Origin: Candidatus Planktophila limnetica
GTDB taxonomy: Bacteria; Actinomycetota; Actinomycetes; Nanopelagicales; Nanopelagicaceae
Direction of reading: 5' to 3'
Length of the DNA: 64,000 bases
Assembly (NCBI RefSeq): GCF_002288365.1
Contig: NZ_CP016782.1
Span: 372,001-436,000, forward strand
Shown here: positions 35,070 to 46,743 of the stretch, in pieces
Numbering within the stretch: the stretch's first letter is position 1
Layout: every line of letters begins with the position of its first letter
Translations under genes and position numbers: made by a program
The notes under the pieces: model-generated
What the model was told of the DNA's origin: nothing
The model's input: only the letters and a program-made list of their open reading frames with translations
Database searches by the model: none

Positions 35070-36557
35070 ATGGCAACTTTTGTTGATCGCGTGACTCTCT
35101 ATGCCACAGCAGGAAAAGGTGGCGATGGATGCGTCTCTGTTAAACGTGAAAAATTCAAACCACTAGGTGGCCCAGATGGTGGCAATGGTGGACGCGGTGG
35201 AGATGTAATTTTAGTTGTAGATCCAAACGTCACAACACTGTTGGATTTTCACCATTCACCACATCGCAAAGCAACATCTGGTCATCAAGGTTACGGTGAT
35301 CGCAAAGATGGAGTATTTGGTGAAGATTTAATTCTTGGTGTTCCAAATGGCACCGTTATCTATGACACTCAAGGAGTACTTCTTGCTGACCTTGTTGGCA
35401 TTGGTACAACTTTTATTGCAGCCCAAGGTGGCCATGGTGGTTTAGGAAATTTAGCTCTTTCATCATCAAAGCGCCGCGCACCTGGTTTTGCTTTGCTCGG
35501 CGAACCAGGTGAAGAGCGCACGTTACAGCTCGAACTTAAATCTGTTGCAGACATTGCATTAGTTGGTTTTCCAAGTGCTGGAAAATCTTCGCTCATTGCA
35601 TCAATCTCAGCTGCACGTCCAAAGATTGCTGATTATCCATTTACAACGCTCGTTCCAAATCTTGGCGTAGTCCAAGCAGGTGATACACGCTTTACTGTTG
35701 CAGATGTTCCAGGACTTATTCCTGGTGCGAGCCAAGGAAAAGGATTGGGCTTGGAATTTCTGCGTCACGTTGAACGATGCGTTGCACTAGTTCACGTATT
35801 GGATTGTGGAACTCTTGAAACTGATCGAAACCCAATTATTGATCTAGAAGTTATTGAAAATGAATTAGCAATTTATGGCGGGCTAGAAGATAGAACGCGC
35901 ATTGTTGCCCTCAATAAAATTGATTTACCTGATGGCAAAGCTATGTCAGATATGGTTGCACAAACACTTCGCGATAAAGGTTATGACGTTTATCCAGTCT
36001 CGGCTGCTTCTCGCGAAGGACTTACAGAGCTGACCTATGCAATGGCTCGTCTGATTCAAAAAGCTCGACTCGAAGCTAAAACTGAGGAGCGCACAAGAAT
36101 TATTCTGCGACCAACTCCAGTAGATGATTCAGGATTTACCGTTAAAGCTAATGCTGATGGTTCCTTTACTGTGCGCGGCAACAAAGTTCTTCGCTGGGTT
36201 CGCCAAACCAACTTTAAGAACGCCGAAGCTATTGGATATCTCGCAGATCGCCTTGCACAGTTAGGAGTTGAAAAAGAGTTATACAAGCAAGGCGCAGTAG
36301 CAGGAAGTGAAGTTCGAATTGGTTCGGGAGAAAACGAAGTTGTCTTTGATTGGGAACCAACGATTGAAGCAGGAGCTGAGCAATTGGCTGGACATTTGCA
36401 TCGACGCGGAGAAGATTCACGCCTTGATTCAACCTGGAAACCAGAGCGCGAAATCAATGTGCTCAGCGATGATGAAATTGCGAGTCAATGGGAATACAAC
36501 GTGAGTGACCCACATTCGCCTAAACTTGTCGAAGTGGACGAAGAGGGTGAGCAATGA
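35070..36557 (+). CDS. obgE: GTPase ObgE/CgtA with C-terminal OCT domain
   Basis: Ribosome-assembly and stringent-response GTPase. 495 residues. Gly-rich Obg fold (1-158), G domain with G1 GFPSAGKSS, switch [11 protein letters not shown] and NKID, then the OCT domain ([19 protein letters not shown]) found in Gram-positive Obg. An acidic tail ends the protein. Overlaps proB by ATGA. Confidence 0.96.
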   Translation: MATFVDRVTLYATAGKGGDGCVSVKREKFKPLGGPDGGNGGRGGDVILVVDPNVTTLLDFHHSPHRKATSGHQGYGDRKDGVFGEDLILGVPNGTVIYDTQGVLLADLVGIGTTFIAAQGGHGGLGNLALSSSKRRAPGFALLGEPGEERTLQLELKSVADIALVGFPSAGKSSLIASISAARPKIADYPFTTLVPNLGVVQAGDTRFTVADVPGLIPGASQGKGLGLEFLRHVERCVALVHVLDCGTLETDRNPIIDLEVIENELAIYGGLEDRTRIVALNKIDLPDGKAMSDMVAQTLRDKGYDVYPVSAASREGLTELTYAMARLIQKARLEAKTEERTRIILRPTPVDDSGFTVKANADGSFTVRGNKVLRWVRQTNFKNAEAIGYLADRLAQLGVEKELYKQGAVAGSEVRIGSGENEVVFDWEPTIEAGAEQLAGHLHRRGEDSRLDSTWKPEREINVLSDDEIASQWEYNVSDPHSPKLVEVDEEGEQ

Positions 36558-37669
36558 GTCGCGATGCAGTAACAAAGGCTAAACGCGTTGTCATAAAAAT
36601 TGGCTCTTCATCCCTTACAGGGGCTGCAGGTTCTGCTCTAGATGATTCATCTGTTGAAAAAATTGTTAGCGTCGTAGCGGATTTAAAATCTCGAGGCGCC
36701 GAAGTTCTAGTTGTTTCATCTGGTGCAATTGCTGCCGGTTTAGCACCCCTTGGATTAACAACTCGTCCAAAAGATCTTGCAACACAACAAGCGGCAGCAT
36801 CAGTGGGGCAGGGCTTATTGATAGCAAGATACACAGAGCATTTAGCTCGCCATAAAATTACAGCTTCTCAAGTTCTTCTTACAACCGAAGACATTATTCG
36901 TCGCTCGCATTATCAGAATGCTCAAAGAACTCTAACGAAATTGATCTCACTCGGAGTTGTTCCAATCATTAATGAAAATGACTCAGTTGGAACACAGGAA
37001 ATTCGCTTTGGCGATAATGATCGACTTGCAGCACTTGTGGCGCTACTCGTCAACGCTGATCTTCTTGTGTTGGTTTCAGATATTGATGCGCTCTATGACG
37101 CTCCGCCAACTCAAGCTGGAGCAAAAGCAATCCACGAAGTGATGAAAATCTCTGACATAGATTCATTAACTTTGGGGGGCGCAGGATCTGCCGGTGTTGG
37201 AAGTGGCGGAATGGTGACCAAAGTTGAAGCAGCCCGAATTTCAACGAGTGCTGGAATTGCAATGCTTCTGACATCTCTTAAGGAATCTGCTCAAACCCTG
37301 TCGGGAAGTTCACTTGGAACTCTATTTCATGCCCAAGCGAATAAATCTAATTCGCGTATGTTGTGGCTGGCTCATGCATCAACACCACGAGGTCGACTTA
37401 TTCTCGATGCCGGAGCAGTGACTGCAATTTTAGAACGTGGAGTTTCTTTATTGCCTGCCGGAGTTACAGCAGTTCAGGGAGAGTTTATTTCTGGCGATGC
37501 AGTTGAATTGGCAAGTGCTGATGGCAAAGTTATTGCGCGAGGGCTAGTTGCATTCGATAGCGAAGAAATCCCTGCAATGTTAGGTCGATCAACAAAGGAA
37601 CTTGCTCAAAGCCTTGGACCAGAATACGAACGCGAGCTTGTGCATCGCGATGATTTAGTTCTGCTCTGA
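36554..37669 (+). CDS. proB: Glutamate 5-kinase
   Basis: First step of proline synthesis: glutamate to glutamyl-5-phosphate. 371 residues: amino-acid kinase domain ([12 protein letters not shown], then [21 protein letters not shown]) and a C-terminal PUA domain ([12 protein letters not shown] on). ATG overlaps the obgE stop. Its 3' end overlaps the convergent serine hydrolase by 15 nt. Confidence 0.96.
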   Translation: MSRDAVTKAKRVVIKIGSSSLTGAAGSALDDSSVEKIVSVVADLKSRGAEVLVVSSGAIAAGLAPLGLTTRPKDLATQQAAASVGQGLLIARYTEHLARHKITASQVLLTTEDIIRRSHYQNAQRTLTKLISLGVVPIINENDSVGTQEIRFGDNDRLAALVALLVNADLLVLVSDIDALYDAPPTQAGAKAIHEVMKISDIDSLTLGGAGSAGVGSGGMVTKVEAARISTSAGIAMLLTSLKESAQTLSGSSLGTLFHAQANKSNSRMLWLAHASTPRGRLILDAGAVTAILERGVSLLPAGVTAVQGEFISGDAVELASADGKVIARGLVAFDSEEIPAMLGRSTKELAQSLGPEYERELVHRDDLVLL

Positions 37670-38824
37670 AATTTCCTTTAATACTGCAGCAGTTAGCTCT
37701 TCGAAGTCGCCATTATCAGTTGGTTCATCACTAAGTTTAACAATGACAACTTGATAATTTGGATCTGTATAAACGTACTGACCATGTAAACCGAGCAACA
37801 TTGTTGTGCCTGGGAATGGGTGCCAGACCTGTGCGCTATATCCCCAGTTGTGATCCAGTGTTGTCACCGGATTAGTAAGTCTTTTCATCCACATGGGCGA
37901 AATAATCTCTTTGTTATCTATTTTTATACCCGCTGGGTTAAGCAGCATCTGCCCAACGCGCGCATAATCTCTTGCCGCAGCATTGAAACAGCAGAAGGTT
38001 TTTTCTTGTCCACCAACGTGGTCGACATTCCAATACGCGTCATATTCTGCACCAATTGGTTTCCAGACATTTTCTGAGAAATAATCTGCGACCTTCATGC
38101 CCGTGAGCTTGTGAATAACTAATCCCAATAATTGAGTATCAACGCTTCGATACTCAGGGTGGGTCCCCGGTTCTTGTGCCATTTTGCGATTGTTTTTTAA
38201 GAACCAATTTAAATCAGTTGACGCATACATCTGCGCAATTGCTACACCCCAGCCCGATGGGCCAGTTGGATAGTTATCGCTGACGCCAATTCCACTTTGC
38301 ATATCTAGCAAATGTTGAATTGTTACAGCATCAAAACTTGTGCCATTTTTAAACTCAGGCAAGATACTTACAAAAGTATCACTCTCTTTTAACTTACCTT
38401 GGGTGATAAGTTGTCCGATCATTATTGAAGTCATAGTTTTTGCTGCAGAATAAGAAGGAAGCCTAGATTCTTTGGATTTTCCGTTTAAGTATTTTTCGAA
38501 GGTTATTTCACCATTTCTGATAATGATGAAGGCATTTGTTTTTGTTTTAGATAAGAATTCATCAAATGAAATCTTTTCACCATCCCACGTGACAACAGTG
38601 GGATTTTCTGAATTTGCAACACTCCAAGCCATTGATGGATTAGCTTGTGATTTAATCCAATGCCCGGGCATTAAGTCAGGAGTTTTTGAGGCAGGAGCTA
38701 AGCCCAATTTGATTGCTGCTATCGGCTCTGGATATCTAATGGCTTTGGTTAAGCCAAAGAGCGCAAGATAGAAAACGACTAGACCGATGACGATGTTTCG
38801 CAGAACTCGAATTAATTTGGACAC
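37655..38824 (-). CDS. Serine hydrolase of the class C beta-lactamase / NylB-like family
   Basis: 389 residues. An N-terminal membrane helix (about 9-26) suggests the enzyme faces outward, held at the membrane. Active-site SxxK in SYSAAKTMTS (about 124-133) and the YxN-like Tyr in EYRSVDTQLLG; the region HGQYVYTDP near the end takes the place of a KTG strand, as in 6-aminohexanoate dimer hydrolases. The substrate (peptide, ester or amide) is unknown. It lies antisense between proB and proA, which are normally adjacent. Confidence 0.8.
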   Translation of the reverse strand: MSKLIRVLRNIVIGLVVFYLALFGLTKAIRYPEPIAAIKLGLAPASKTPDLMPGHWIKSQANPSMAWSVANSENPTVVTWDGEKISFDEFLSKTKTNAFIIIRNGEITFEKYLNGKSKESRLPSYSAAKTMTSIMIGQLITQGKLKESDTFVSILPEFKNGTSFDAVTIQHLLDMQSGIGVSDNYPTGPSGWGVAIAQMYASTDLNWFLKNNRKMAQEPGTHPEYRSVDTQLLGLVIHKLTGMKVADYFSENVWKPIGAEYDAYWNVDHVGGQEKTFCCFNAAARDYARVGQMLLNPAGIKIDNKEIISPMWMKRLTNPVTTLDHNWGYSAQVWHPFPGTTMLLGLHGQYVYTDPNYQVVIVKLSDEPTDNGDFEELTAAVLKEISEQN

Positions 38825-38844
38825 GGGCTAAGGGTAACTCCCGT

Positions 38845-38850
38845 TAGGCT
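38845..38850 (+). promoter_or_regulatory. Leaderless -10 element of proA
   Basis: TAGGCT, 7 nt before ATG 38858; gives proA its own promoter now that it is separated from proB. Confidence 0.45.
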
Positions 38851-38857
38851 TAGCACT

Positions 38858-40126
38858 ATGGACGCCACCGCAATAGTTACAGAGTTAGCACTGAAAGCAC
38901 GTGCTGCTTCGCGTTCGCTGTCGACTGCGACAGGTGAGCAGCGATCAAAGGCGCTCTTGGGCATTGCAGATGAAATTGATAAATCCTCAGATTTCATTCT
39001 TGCAGCTAATGCGCAAGATATGGCACGAGCCCAGTCAGAAAAGATGCATCCACAAACTCAGGATCGATTATTACTAACGGCTGAGCGCATTAAGGGAATT
39101 TCCTCTGGCGTGCGCCAAGTGGCAGAACTTGAAAATCCGTTGGGCAAAATTATTCGTGAAAAAGATCTACCAAATGGTTTACATCTCGAACAACGCACTG
39201 TTCCTTTTGGTGTTGTCGGGATGGTCTATGAAGCACGTCCCAACGTCAGTGTGGACGCTGCAGTAATTCTTCTCGCATCGGGCAATGCTGCACTCTTGCG
39301 TGGCTCATCTTCGGCAGCCGCTAGCAACGCTGCACTTTTGAAAGTAATGCGTGATGCTCTTGCCAAGACATCTATTTCCCCAGAAGTTATTCAATTAGTA
39401 CCTTCAGATGATCGGGCAACTGTGAAAGCGTTACTACATGCACGCGGTCTTGTTGATTTAGTTATTCCGCGCGGTAGTGCTTCGTTGATCAGAATGGTTG
39501 TTGATGAAGCCACAGTTCCAACGATTGAAACTGGCGCCGGCGTGTGTCATGTCTATGTTGATGAATTCGCAGATCTTTCAATCGCGCTGCCAATTCTTAT
39601 CAATTCAAAGACTCACAGACCAAGTGTGTGTAATGCCGCTGAGACTCTTTTAGTCCATAGCAAAGTCGCAGAAGAATTCATGCCTGTGGCATTGAAGGCT
39701 CTCAAAGATGCAGGCGTGATAATTCATTGTGATGAAACAACACTAGCTATCGCTAAGAAAAATAACGTAGAAGCAACTCTGGCCACTGATGAAAATTGGT
39801 GCACTGAATACGGAGTGCTCGAAATGAATGTGGGAGTTGTTGGTAGCGTTGATGAAGCAATCGATCACATCGCAAAATTTGGAACAAAACACACTGAAGC
39901 GATCGTGACGCAATCGCGTGAAGTTTCTGACAGATTTATTGCACATTCAGATTGTGCGGCTGTAATGGTAAATACATCCACGCGATTCACAGATGGTGAG
40001 CAGATGGGCTTCGGAGCAGAAATTGGTATCTCTAATCAAAAATTGCACGCCCGTGGCCCAATGGGCTTGGAAGCAATGACCACAACTACCTGGGTCGTAA
40101 CCGGCACTGGGCAAATTCGCAGTTAA
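38858..40126 (+). CDS. proA: Gamma-glutamyl phosphate reductase
   Basis: Second step of proline synthesis, NADPH-dependent. 422 residues, aldehyde-dehydrogenase fold. PFGVVGMVYEARPNVSVDAA and IETGAGVCHVYVDEFAD are family blocks; the catalytic Cys lies in RPSVCNAAETLL. Usually followed by nadD and rsfS in Actinobacteria, but here by gatC. Confidence 0.96.
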   Translation: MDATAIVTELALKARAASRSLSTATGEQRSKALLGIADEIDKSSDFILAANAQDMARAQSEKMHPQTQDRLLLTAERIKGISSGVRQVAELENPLGKIIREKDLPNGLHLEQRTVPFGVVGMVYEARPNVSVDAAVILLASGNAALLRGSSSAAASNAALLKVMRDALAKTSISPEVIQLVPSDDRATVKALLHARGLVDLVIPRGSASLIRMVVDEATVPTIETGAGVCHVYVDEFADLSIALPILINSKTHRPSVCNAAETLLVHSKVAEEFMPVALKALKDAGVIIHCDETTLAIAKKNNVEATLATDENWCTEYGVLEMNVGVVGSVDEAIDHIAKFGTKHTEAIVTQSREVSDRFIAHSDCAAVMVNTSTRFTDGEQMGFGAEIGISNQKLHARGPMGLEAMTTTTWVVTGTGQIRS

Positions 40127-40139
40127 GCCTGCCTCTAAT

Positions 40140-40145
40140 TAGACT
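40140..40145 (+). promoter_or_regulatory. Leaderless -10 element of gatCAB
   Basis: TAGACT, 6 nt before ATG 40152. Confidence 0.5.
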
Positions 40146-40151
40146 GCACAC

Positions 40152-40451
40152 ATGAGTTCACTTTCCCGTGATGACGTAGCCAACTTAGCTCGTTTGGCTC
40201 GAATCGAGATGACGGATCAAGAACTCGAAAATCTCACAACAGAGTTTGGTGTAATTCTTAACGCCGTAGCGCGTGTACAAGAAGTTGCTACAACAGATGT
40301 GGCTGCGACATCTCATCCACTGCCGCTTAAAAACATATTTAGAAGCGATGTAGTAATTCCAAGCTTGACTCCAGAGGAAGCACTCTCTGGAGCGCCTGCA
40401 AGTGAAGAACAACGTTTCCGTGTTCCGCAAATTCTTGGTGAAGAAGCATGA
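40152..40451 (+). CDS. gatC: Asp/Glu-tRNA amidotransferase subunit C
   Basis: Small subunit that holds GatA and GatB together. 99 residues: [20 protein letters not shown] is the typical start. Overlaps gatA by ATGA. The set converts Glu-tRNA-Gln (and Asp-tRNA-Asn where needed) to the amide form. Confidence 0.94.
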   Translation: MSSLSRDDVANLARLARIEMTDQELENLTTEFGVILNAVARVQEVATTDVAATSHPLPLKNIFRSDVVIPSLTPEEALSGAPASEEQRFRVPQILGEEA

Positions 40452-41944
40452 TTAAGAATTCAGCGGCAGAAATGTCTGCAGCGCTTTCAAGTGGGGCCAC
40501 AACTTCTGTGGCTCTCACGCAAGCACACCTCGATCGTATTTCAGAAGTTGATGGCAAAGTCCATGCTTTTTTATATGTTGATACTCAAGGCGCACTTGAA
40601 CAAGCAAAAAAAGTTGATGATGCGCGAGCTCGTGGTGAAAAGTTAGGCCCACTCGCAGGGGTTCCACTTGCACTTAAAGATGTTCTTGTACAAAAAGGTG
40701 TACCAACTACGTGTGGATCGAAAATTCTCGAAGGATGGCGCCCGCCCTATGACTCCACGGTTGTCACGAATTTAAAAAACGCTGGTGTTGTAATTCTCGG
40801 CAAAACTAATATGGATGAATTCGCAATGGGTTCTTCAACTGAAAATTCTGCATATGGCCCAACTCATAATCCTTGGGATCTCACTCGTATCCCTGGTGGT
40901 TCAGGCGGTGGATCTTCCGCAGCTCTTGCAGCATTTGAAGCACCTCTTGCAATCGGAACTGACACTGGTGGTTCAATTCGCCAACCTGCTGCAGTAACCG
41001 GAACAGTTGGAGTTAAACCAACATACGGTGGAGTTTCTCGCTACGGACTCGTTGCTTTTTCTTCTTCCCTTGACCAAGCAGGTCCATGTGCGCGAACAGT
41101 TTTAGATACTGCGTTATTGCACGAAGTAATTGCAGGCCATGATCCAAGAGATTCAACGAGTATTAATGCACCAGTTCCACAAGTCGTAGCCGCAGCGAAA
41201 AGCGGTGATGTGAAGGGAATGAAGATAGGTGTTGTTAAAGAACTCAATGGTGATGGCTATCAAGCTGGAGTTCGCCAACGCTTTGAAGAGTCACTTGAAT
41301 TACTAGCACAAGCTGGCGCAGAAATTGTTGAAGTATCAGCACCAAATTTTGAATACGCATTAGCTGCTTATTACTTAATTGCTCCTTCAGAGTGTTCATC
41401 TAACTTGGCACGCTTTGATGCGATGCGTTATGGATTGCGTGTGGGCGATACTGATGGTGCATCTGCTGAATCAGTTATGAATATGACTCGCGAAGTGGGT
41501 TTTGGTCGCGAAGTCAAGCGCCGTATTTTGCTCGGAACGTATGCGCTTTCTTCAGGTTATTACGATGCCTATTACGGAAGCGCTCAGAAAGTGCGAACAC
41601 TGATTACTCAAGATTTCAACAAGGCTTTTGAAAAGTGTGATGTGATGGTCTCGCCAACATGTCCAACAACTGCATTTAAAATTGGCGAGAAAGCAAATGA
41701 TCCACTTGCGATGTATCTCAATGACATTGCAACTATTCCCGTAAACATGGCTGGTATCGGTGGCATGAGTGTGCCAAGTGGTGTTGCACCAGAAGATGGC
41801 TTGCCAGTTGGATTTCAAATCATGTCACCTGTGATGCAAGACCAAAGAATGTATTCAGTTGGCGCCGCCCTTGAAGCCGCACTTCTGAGCAAATGGGGAG
41901 CACCATTGCTTTCACAAGCTCCTGCATTAGGTGGTGTTGCATGA
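40448..41944 (+). CDS. gatA: Asp/Glu-tRNA amidotransferase subunit A
   Basis: Glutaminase subunit, amidase-signature family. 498 residues. Ser-cisSer-Lys triad: Lys in PLALKDVLV (about 77), Ser in [15 protein letters not shown] and Ser in [15 protein letters not shown] overlaps on both sides tie it to gatC and gatB. Confidence 0.97.
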   Translation: MIKNSAAEMSAALSSGATTSVALTQAHLDRISEVDGKVHAFLYVDTQGALEQAKKVDDARARGEKLGPLAGVPLALKDVLVQKGVPTTCGSKILEGWRPPYDSTVVTNLKNAGVVILGKTNMDEFAMGSSTENSAYGPTHNPWDLTRIPGGSGGGSSAALAAFEAPLAIGTDTGGSIRQPAAVTGTVGVKPTYGGVSRYGLVAFSSSLDQAGPCARTVLDTALLHEVIAGHDPRDSTSINAPVPQVVAAAKSGDVKGMKIGVVKELNGDGYQAGVRQRFEESLELLAQAGAEIVEVSAPNFEYALAAYYLIAPSECSSNLARFDAMRYGLRVGDTDGASAESVMNMTREVGFGREVKRRILLGTYALSSGYYDAYYGSAQKVRTLITQDFNKAFEKCDVMVSPTCPTTAFKIGEKANDPLAMYLNDIATIPVNMAGIGGMSVPSGVAPEDGLPVGFQIMSPVMQDQRMYSVGAALEAALLSKWGAPLLSQAPALGGVA

Positions 41945-43446
41945 GCGCGTTGACTTATGAAGATGTCATCTCAAAGTACGAACCAGTATTAGGACTAGAA
42001 GTTCACGTTGAGTTAAATACCAACTCCAAAATGTTTTGTGGTTGCAGCACAATTTTCGGTGCCGAACCAAACACGCAAACCTGTCCCGTCTGTTTAGCAA
42101 TGCCAGGGGCGCTTCCGGTTGTTAATGAGAAAGCAATCGAATCCACAATATTGATCGGCTTGGCCCTGAATTGCTCGATTGCTCCATTTAGTCGATTTGC
42201 TCGAAAGAATTATTTCTATCCAGATATGCCTAAGAATTTTCAGATTTCACAGTACGACGAACCGATTTGTGTCAACGGATATGTCGATGTTGAAATCGAT
42301 ACTGATGAAGGCCCACAGAGTTTTAGAATTGAAATCGAACGTGTGCACATGGAAGAAGACACAGGAAAATCACTGCACGTCGGTGGCGCAACTGGTCGAA
42401 TTCATGGGGCTGATTACTCACTACTTGATTACAACCGCGCCGGTATTCCACTGGTTGAAATTGTTACCAAAATTGTTCCTGGAACAGGAAAATATGCACC
42501 AGAAGTTGCAAAGGCTTACGTTGCAGAACTACGCGATATTTTGCGCTCACTCGGTGTCAGCGATGTAAAAATGGAGCAGGGCTCACTTAGATGTGACGCT
42601 AACGTCTCACTTCGATTAATCGGTTCCGAAGTTCTAGGAACACGAAGTGAAACTAAAAACGTTAACTCATTGCGCTCTGTTGAACGCGCCATTCGCGGCG
42701 AAATGATTCGCCATGCAGAACGACTTAACAATGGTGAAAAGGTTGTCCAGGAAACGCGTCACTTCCAAGAAGACACTGGACTTACGCGTTCAGGTCGTTC
42801 AAAAGAACAGGCTGAGGATTATCGCTACTTCCCAGAACCAGATTTAGTACCAGTTGCACCCGATGCGCAGTGGATTGAAAAACTGCGTGCAGGATTGCCT
42901 GAGCGACCATCACTACGACGTAAACGTCTGCAAGAACAATGGTCTGTGCCAGATAAAGAGATGGCAGCAATGATTAATGCTGACGTTCTCAATATTGTGG
43001 AAGAAACTGTGCTTTTAGGTGCTGATCCAACAAAAGCGCGTTCATGGTGGCTCGGTGAAATTTCTCGCTTAGCAAATGAAAAAGAAGTGGCAATTACTGA
43101 ATTAGCGATAACTGCCAAAGATGTTGCAGAAATTGTCTCTCTAGTTGCACAGGGTGAGCTGACAGATAAGTTAGCCAGACAAGTTGTTGAAGGAGTAATT
43201 GCTGGAGAAGGAAGTCCGGCACAAGTAATAAGTACTCGTGGAATCAAAGTTGTTAATGACGATGGCGCGCTCATGGCTGCGATTGAAAAAGTTTGCTCAG
43301 AACAATCCGAAACTGCCGAGAAGGTTCGCAATGGCCACTTGCCTGCAGCCGGTGCACTCATCGGTGCAGTCATGAAAGAGACAAAGGGCCAAGCAGATGC
43401 CGCTCGGGTTCGAGAGCTTCTACTTGGCCACCTTGGTCAAGCCTAG
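41941..43446 (+). CDS. gatB: Asp/Glu-tRNA amidotransferase subunit B
   Basis: Kinase/transamidase subunit, 501 residues from ATG 41941, which overlaps the gatA stop. The frame opens at 41893 inside gatA without support. Family blocks: [14 protein letters not shown], a zinc-site pattern [30 protein letters not shown], and a C-terminal tRNA-binding YqeY-like domain. It ends 3 bp from the stop of a convergent MFS gene. Confidence 0.97.
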   Translation: MSALTYEDVISKYEPVLGLEVHVELNTNSKMFCGCSTIFGAEPNTQTCPVCLAMPGALPVVNEKAIESTILIGLALNCSIAPFSRFARKNYFYPDMPKNFQISQYDEPICVNGYVDVEIDTDEGPQSFRIEIERVHMEEDTGKSLHVGGATGRIHGADYSLLDYNRAGIPLVEIVTKIVPGTGKYAPEVAKAYVAELRDILRSLGVSDVKMEQGSLRCDANVSLRLIGSEVLGTRSETKNVNSLRSVERAIRGEMIRHAERLNNGEKVVQETRHFQEDTGLTRSGRSKEQAEDYRYFPEPDLVPVAPDAQWIEKLRAGLPERPSLRRKRLQEQWSVPDKEMAAMINADVLNIVEETVLLGADPTKARSWWLGEISRLANEKEVAITELAITAKDVAEIVSLVAQGELTDKLARQVVEGVIAGEGSPAQVISTRGIKVVNDDGALMAAIEKVCSEQSETAEKVRNGHLPAAGALIGAVMKETKGQADAARVRELLLGHLGQA

Positions 43447-43449
43447 AAA

Positions 43450-44904
43450 TTAGTGAGCGATAGCGCCTTCAGTTTCAACAACTGCTTCTTTTCCAATATT
43501 AATAAAGAAGAAAAGAACAACTGCGCCAACTAGCAGCAACACGGAGCTAACTGTAAATGCCACAGTAAAGCCATGTGTAATTCCAAATGCTGGAGTTCTA
43601 TCTGGATTACTTGCCATATAAGAAGTAGCTGCCGTTGCAGCAACAGTGTTAAGAAGTGCGGTTCCGAGTGATCCGCCGACTTGCTGGCTTGTATTTAACA
43701 ACGCACTTGCAACACCAGCATCACGATTGCCGACTCCGTGAAGAGAAGTTGTAGAAAGTGGAATAAACACAAGTGCCATACCGCTGGACATAATCAGAAG
43801 TGAAGGCAATACGTGAGTTACATATGAAGTTTCAGGTGTAATGCGAGTGAGCATTAGTAATCCAACTGATGCAGCAACTAATCCAGGAACCATCAGTGGC
43901 TTAGGTCCAACTTTTGGAAGTAATTGTGAGGCAATTCCTGCAAAGACAATGATGCCTGCTGTAAATGGCAAGAATGCAAAGCCTGAACGAAGTGGCGTAT
44001 ATCCAAGAACTGTTTGTAAATACAGACCTAGAAACAAGAACATTGAGAAAAGTCCTGCACCAACAACGAGTGAACCGAGGTATGAACCACCACGGTTGCG
44101 TTCAGTCACCACGCGCATTGGCATCAATGGATTTGCAACCTTTGTCTCGATCAAGACAAATGCAGCTAGGAGAACTACAGAGACACCTAGGAATGTAAGA
44201 GTCGTATTATCTGACCAACCCTTTGTGGCTGCTTCATTAAATCCATAGACGAGTGCGAATAATCCAGCAGATGCGGTAAAGACACCTGGCAAGTCATAGC
44301 TGTGATCACCCCCTGCTTTAGATTCATGCACATACTTAATTGCAAGTAGAGCTGCCGCAATTGCGATTGGAGTGTTGACTCCAAGACACCAACGCCATGA
44401 GAAGTATTCAGTTAACGCTCCACCCAGAATTAATCCGATTGCAGCACCGCCACCTGAAATTGCGCCATAGACGCCAAATGCGCGCGCACGCTCTTTTGGA
44501 TCTGTAAATGTAACGCTGACAATTGAAAGTGCAGCAGGTGCCAGAAGCGCACCGAAGACACCTTGCAATGCACGCGATGCGAATAGCAGTTCTTGAGTAG
44601 ATGCAATACCGCCCAATGCTGATGCAGCGGCAAAACCGAGGAGGCCGATCATGAATATTTTCTTGCGACCGACAAAGTCAGCGATGCGTCCGCCCAAAAG
44701 TAAGAGTGAACCAAATGCGAGGGTGTATGCCGTAATAACCCATTGTTGATTTGCATCGGAAATACCAAGTTCAGCCTTAGCACTTGGTATTGCAATATTT
44801 ACGATTGAACTATCAAGAACAACCATGAGTTGAGCAACTGCTATGACGAGAAGTGTGCGCCAGCGATCTGGTGCCTGGCCTGCTGGATAGTTTGGGTTGG
44901 TCAT
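43450..44904 (-). CDS. MFS exporter, DHA2 (EmrB/QacA-like, 14 helices)
   Basis: 484 residues from ATG 44904 (GGAG 8 nt upstream); a longer frame to 44928 lacks support. DHA2 features: helix 1 with AQLMVVLDSSIVNIAIPS, motif A GGRIADFVGRKKIFM, and motif C-like GAISGGGAAIGLILGG (antiporter signature). About 14 helices. Likely exports a toxic or metabolic compound by proton antiport; its divergence from ilvD hints at an amino-acid-related substrate but does not show it. Confidence 0.85.
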   Translation of the reverse strand: MTNPNYPAGQAPDRWRTLLVIAVAQLMVVLDSSIVNIAIPSAKAELGISDANQQWVITAYTLAFGSLLLLGGRIADFVGRKKIFMIGLLGFAAASALGGIASTQELLFASRALQGVFGALLAPAALSIVSVTFTDPKERARAFGVYGAISGGGAAIGLILGGALTEYFSWRWCLGVNTPIAIAAALLAIKYVHESKAGGDHSYDLPGVFTASAGLFALVYGFNEAATKGWSDNTTLTFLGVSVVLLAAFVLIETKVANPLMPMRVVTERNRGGSYLGSLVVGAGLFSMFLFLGLYLQTVLGYTPLRSGFAFLPFTAGIIVFAGIASQLLPKVGPKPLMVPGLVAASVGLLMLTRITPETSYVTHVLPSLLIMSSGMALVFIPLSTTSLHGVGNRDAGVASALLNTSQQVGGSLGTALLNTVAATAATSYMASNPDRTPAFGITHGFTVAFTVSSVLLLVGAVVLFFFINIGKEAVVETEGAIAH

Positions 44905-44947
44905 GCAAAAGCTCCAATTCAGATTCAAATTATTGTTATTTAGAGGA

Positions 44948-44953
44948 TAGAAT
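44948..44953 (+). promoter_or_regulatory. Leaderless -10 element of ilvD
   Basis: TAGAAT, 6 nt before ATG 44960. Confidence 0.5.
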
Positions 44954-44959
44954 CATCTC

Positions 44960-46633
44960 ATGTCTGACATGAAGCCGCGTTCCGGAGTAGTTACCGACGG
45001 ACTTGAGCGAGCACCTGCACGTGGAATGTTACGTGCTGTTGGTATGGGAGATGAAGATTGGGTCAAACCTCAAATAGGTATTGCATCATCGTGGAATGAA
45101 ATTACTCCTTGCAATATGTCACTTGATCGTTTAGCAAAAGCTTCGAAAGAGGGAGTATTTGCAGCAGGTGGTTTTCCTATGCAGTTTGGAACTATTTCAG
45201 TTTCTGATGGAATATCAATGGGCCATGAAGGAATGCACTTCTCATTAGTATCTCGAGAAATAATTGCAGATTCCGTTGAAACGGTTATGCAAGCAGAACG
45301 ATTTGATGGAATGGTTACCTTCGCCGGTTGCGACAAATCACTGCCTGGAATGATGATGGCAGCAGCGCGTTTAGATGTTGCCAGTGTTTTTGTTTATGCA
45401 GGTTCTACATTGCCTGGTCAGGTGGATGGTCAAGATGTCACGATCATTGATGCGTTTGAAGCTGTTGGTGCATGTGCGCGAGGATTGATTACACAAGAGC
45501 GAGTAGATCAAATTGAACGTGCAATTTGTCCAGGTGAAGGTGCCTGCGGAGGCATGTACACCGCGAACACAATGGCAGCAATCGGCGAAGCGCTAGGTCT
45601 GTCATTGCCTGGCTCTGCAGCTCCTCCTGCAGTTGATCGCCGTAGAGATGCATACGCCATCAAATCAGGTGAAGCAGTTGTAAATTTAATTCGTCTAGGT
45701 ATTACTACTCGACAAATTCTGACCAAAAAAGCCTTTGAAAATGCGATCACTATTTTAATGGCACTTGGTGGATCAACTAATGCGGTACTTCATTTGTTGG
45801 CAATTGCAAACGAGGCTGAAGTCGATTTAACACTCGAAGATTTCAATCGTATTGGTGCGAAAGTTCCATTATTAGGTGACTTAAAGCCTTTTGGTAAATT
45901 TGTTATGACAGATCTTGATCGCGTAGGTGGAATTCCAGTTGTTCTAAAGATCTTGTTAGATGCCGGATATCTACATGGTGATACGTTGACGGTTACTGGA
46001 AAAACAATGGCTGAAAATCTAGCCGACATTAATCCACCATTTCCTGACGGCGTAGTTGTGCACCCTGCCAACAGCCCACTGTCTAAAGATGTTGGAATCA
46101 CAATTCTTGGTGGTTCGCTAGCGCCAGAAGGAGCGGTCTGTAAAACCGCTGGAATTGGAATTGATTCCTTTGAAGGTCCTGCACGTGTTTTTAATCGTGA
46201 GCAAGCCGCAATGGATGCAGTAGAAGATGGAACAATTAAATCTGGCGATGTCATTGTTATTCGTTACGAAGGTCCTAAAGGTGGACCTGGAATGCGCGAA
46301 ATGTTAATGGTTACTGGTGCAATAAAAGGTGCCGGTTTAGGTAAATCAGTTTTGCTATTAACTGATGGACGATTCTCTGGTGGTTCAACTGGTTTGTGTG
46401 TTGGTCACGTTGCACCAGAGGCTGTCGATGGTGGACCGATTGCATTTATCAAAGATGGCGATCGTATTAAAATTGACACGGTAAAGCGCACGTTGGATTT
46501 ATTAGTTGATGGCGCCGAACTTGAAAAACGAAAAGTTGGTTGGAAGCCATTGCCACACAAATTCACCCGTGGCGTGTTAGCTAAGTACTGCAAAGTTGTC
46601 GGATCTGCCTCAAAAGGCGCCGTCTGCGGCTAA
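44960..46633 (+). CDS. ilvD: Dihydroxy-acid dehydratase
   Basis: Third shared step of valine and isoleucine synthesis. 557 residues. Iron-sulfur cysteines C51 (ITPCNMSL), C124 ([10 protein letters not shown]) and C196 ([13 protein letters not shown]), the pattern of [2Fe-2S] actinobacterial and plant enzymes. Transcribed toward the ilvB operon but separated from it by a promoter and attenuator. Confidence 0.96.
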   Translation: MSDMKPRSGVVTDGLERAPARGMLRAVGMGDEDWVKPQIGIASSWNEITPCNMSLDRLAKASKEGVFAAGGFPMQFGTISVSDGISMGHEGMHFSLVSREIIADSVETVMQAERFDGMVTFAGCDKSLPGMMMAAARLDVASVFVYAGSTLPGQVDGQDVTIIDAFEAVGACARGLITQERVDQIERAICPGEGACGGMYTANTMAAIGEALGLSLPGSAAPPAVDRRRDAYAIKSGEAVVNLIRLGITTRQILTKKAFENAITILMALGGSTNAVLHLLAIANEAEVDLTLEDFNRIGAKVPLLGDLKPFGKFVMTDLDRVGGIPVVLKILLDAGYLHGDTLTVTGKTMAENLADINPPFPDGVVVHPANSPLSKDVGITILGGSLAPEGAVCKTAGIGIDSFEGPARVFNREQAAMDAVEDGTIKSGDVIVIRYEGPKGGPGMREMLMVTGAIKGAGLGKSVLLLTDGRFSGGSTGLCVGHVAPEAVDGGPIAFIKDGDRIKIDTVKRTLDLLVDGAELEKRKVGWKPLPHKFTRGVLAKYCKVVGSASKGAVCG

Positions 46634-46667
46634 CTTCGCTCAAATTCTGAGATGTTTCAATCTGGGG

Positions 46668-46697
46668 TTGACGCTTTGAGCCTATCTATTGGACAAT
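46668..46697 (+). promoter_or_regulatory. Promoter of the ilvB operon leader
   Basis: TTGACG (46668-46673) and GACAAT (46692-46697), 18-bp spacer. Expected start of transcription is about 46703-46704, which is the ATG of the leader peptide. Confidence 0.6.
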
Positions 46698-46703
46698 AAA
46701 GCC

Positions 46704-46742
46704 ATGTCAACAAAGCCAAGCCGCCTCGTGGTGGTGATTTAA
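46704..46742 (+). CDS. ilv leader peptide MSTKPSRLVVVI
   Basis: Twelve codons ending Leu-Val-Val-Val-Ile-stop, so five consecutive branched-chain codons (CTC GTG GTG GTG ATT) stand just before the stop. This is the classical sensor of transcription attenuation, with a terminator following and acetolactate synthase next. No ribosome site precedes the ATG, and promoter spacing suggests a leaderless peptide. Leader peptides before ilvB are known in Corynebacterium and other actinobacteria. Confidence 0.8.
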   Translation: MSTKPSRLVVVI

Positions 46743-46743
46743 A

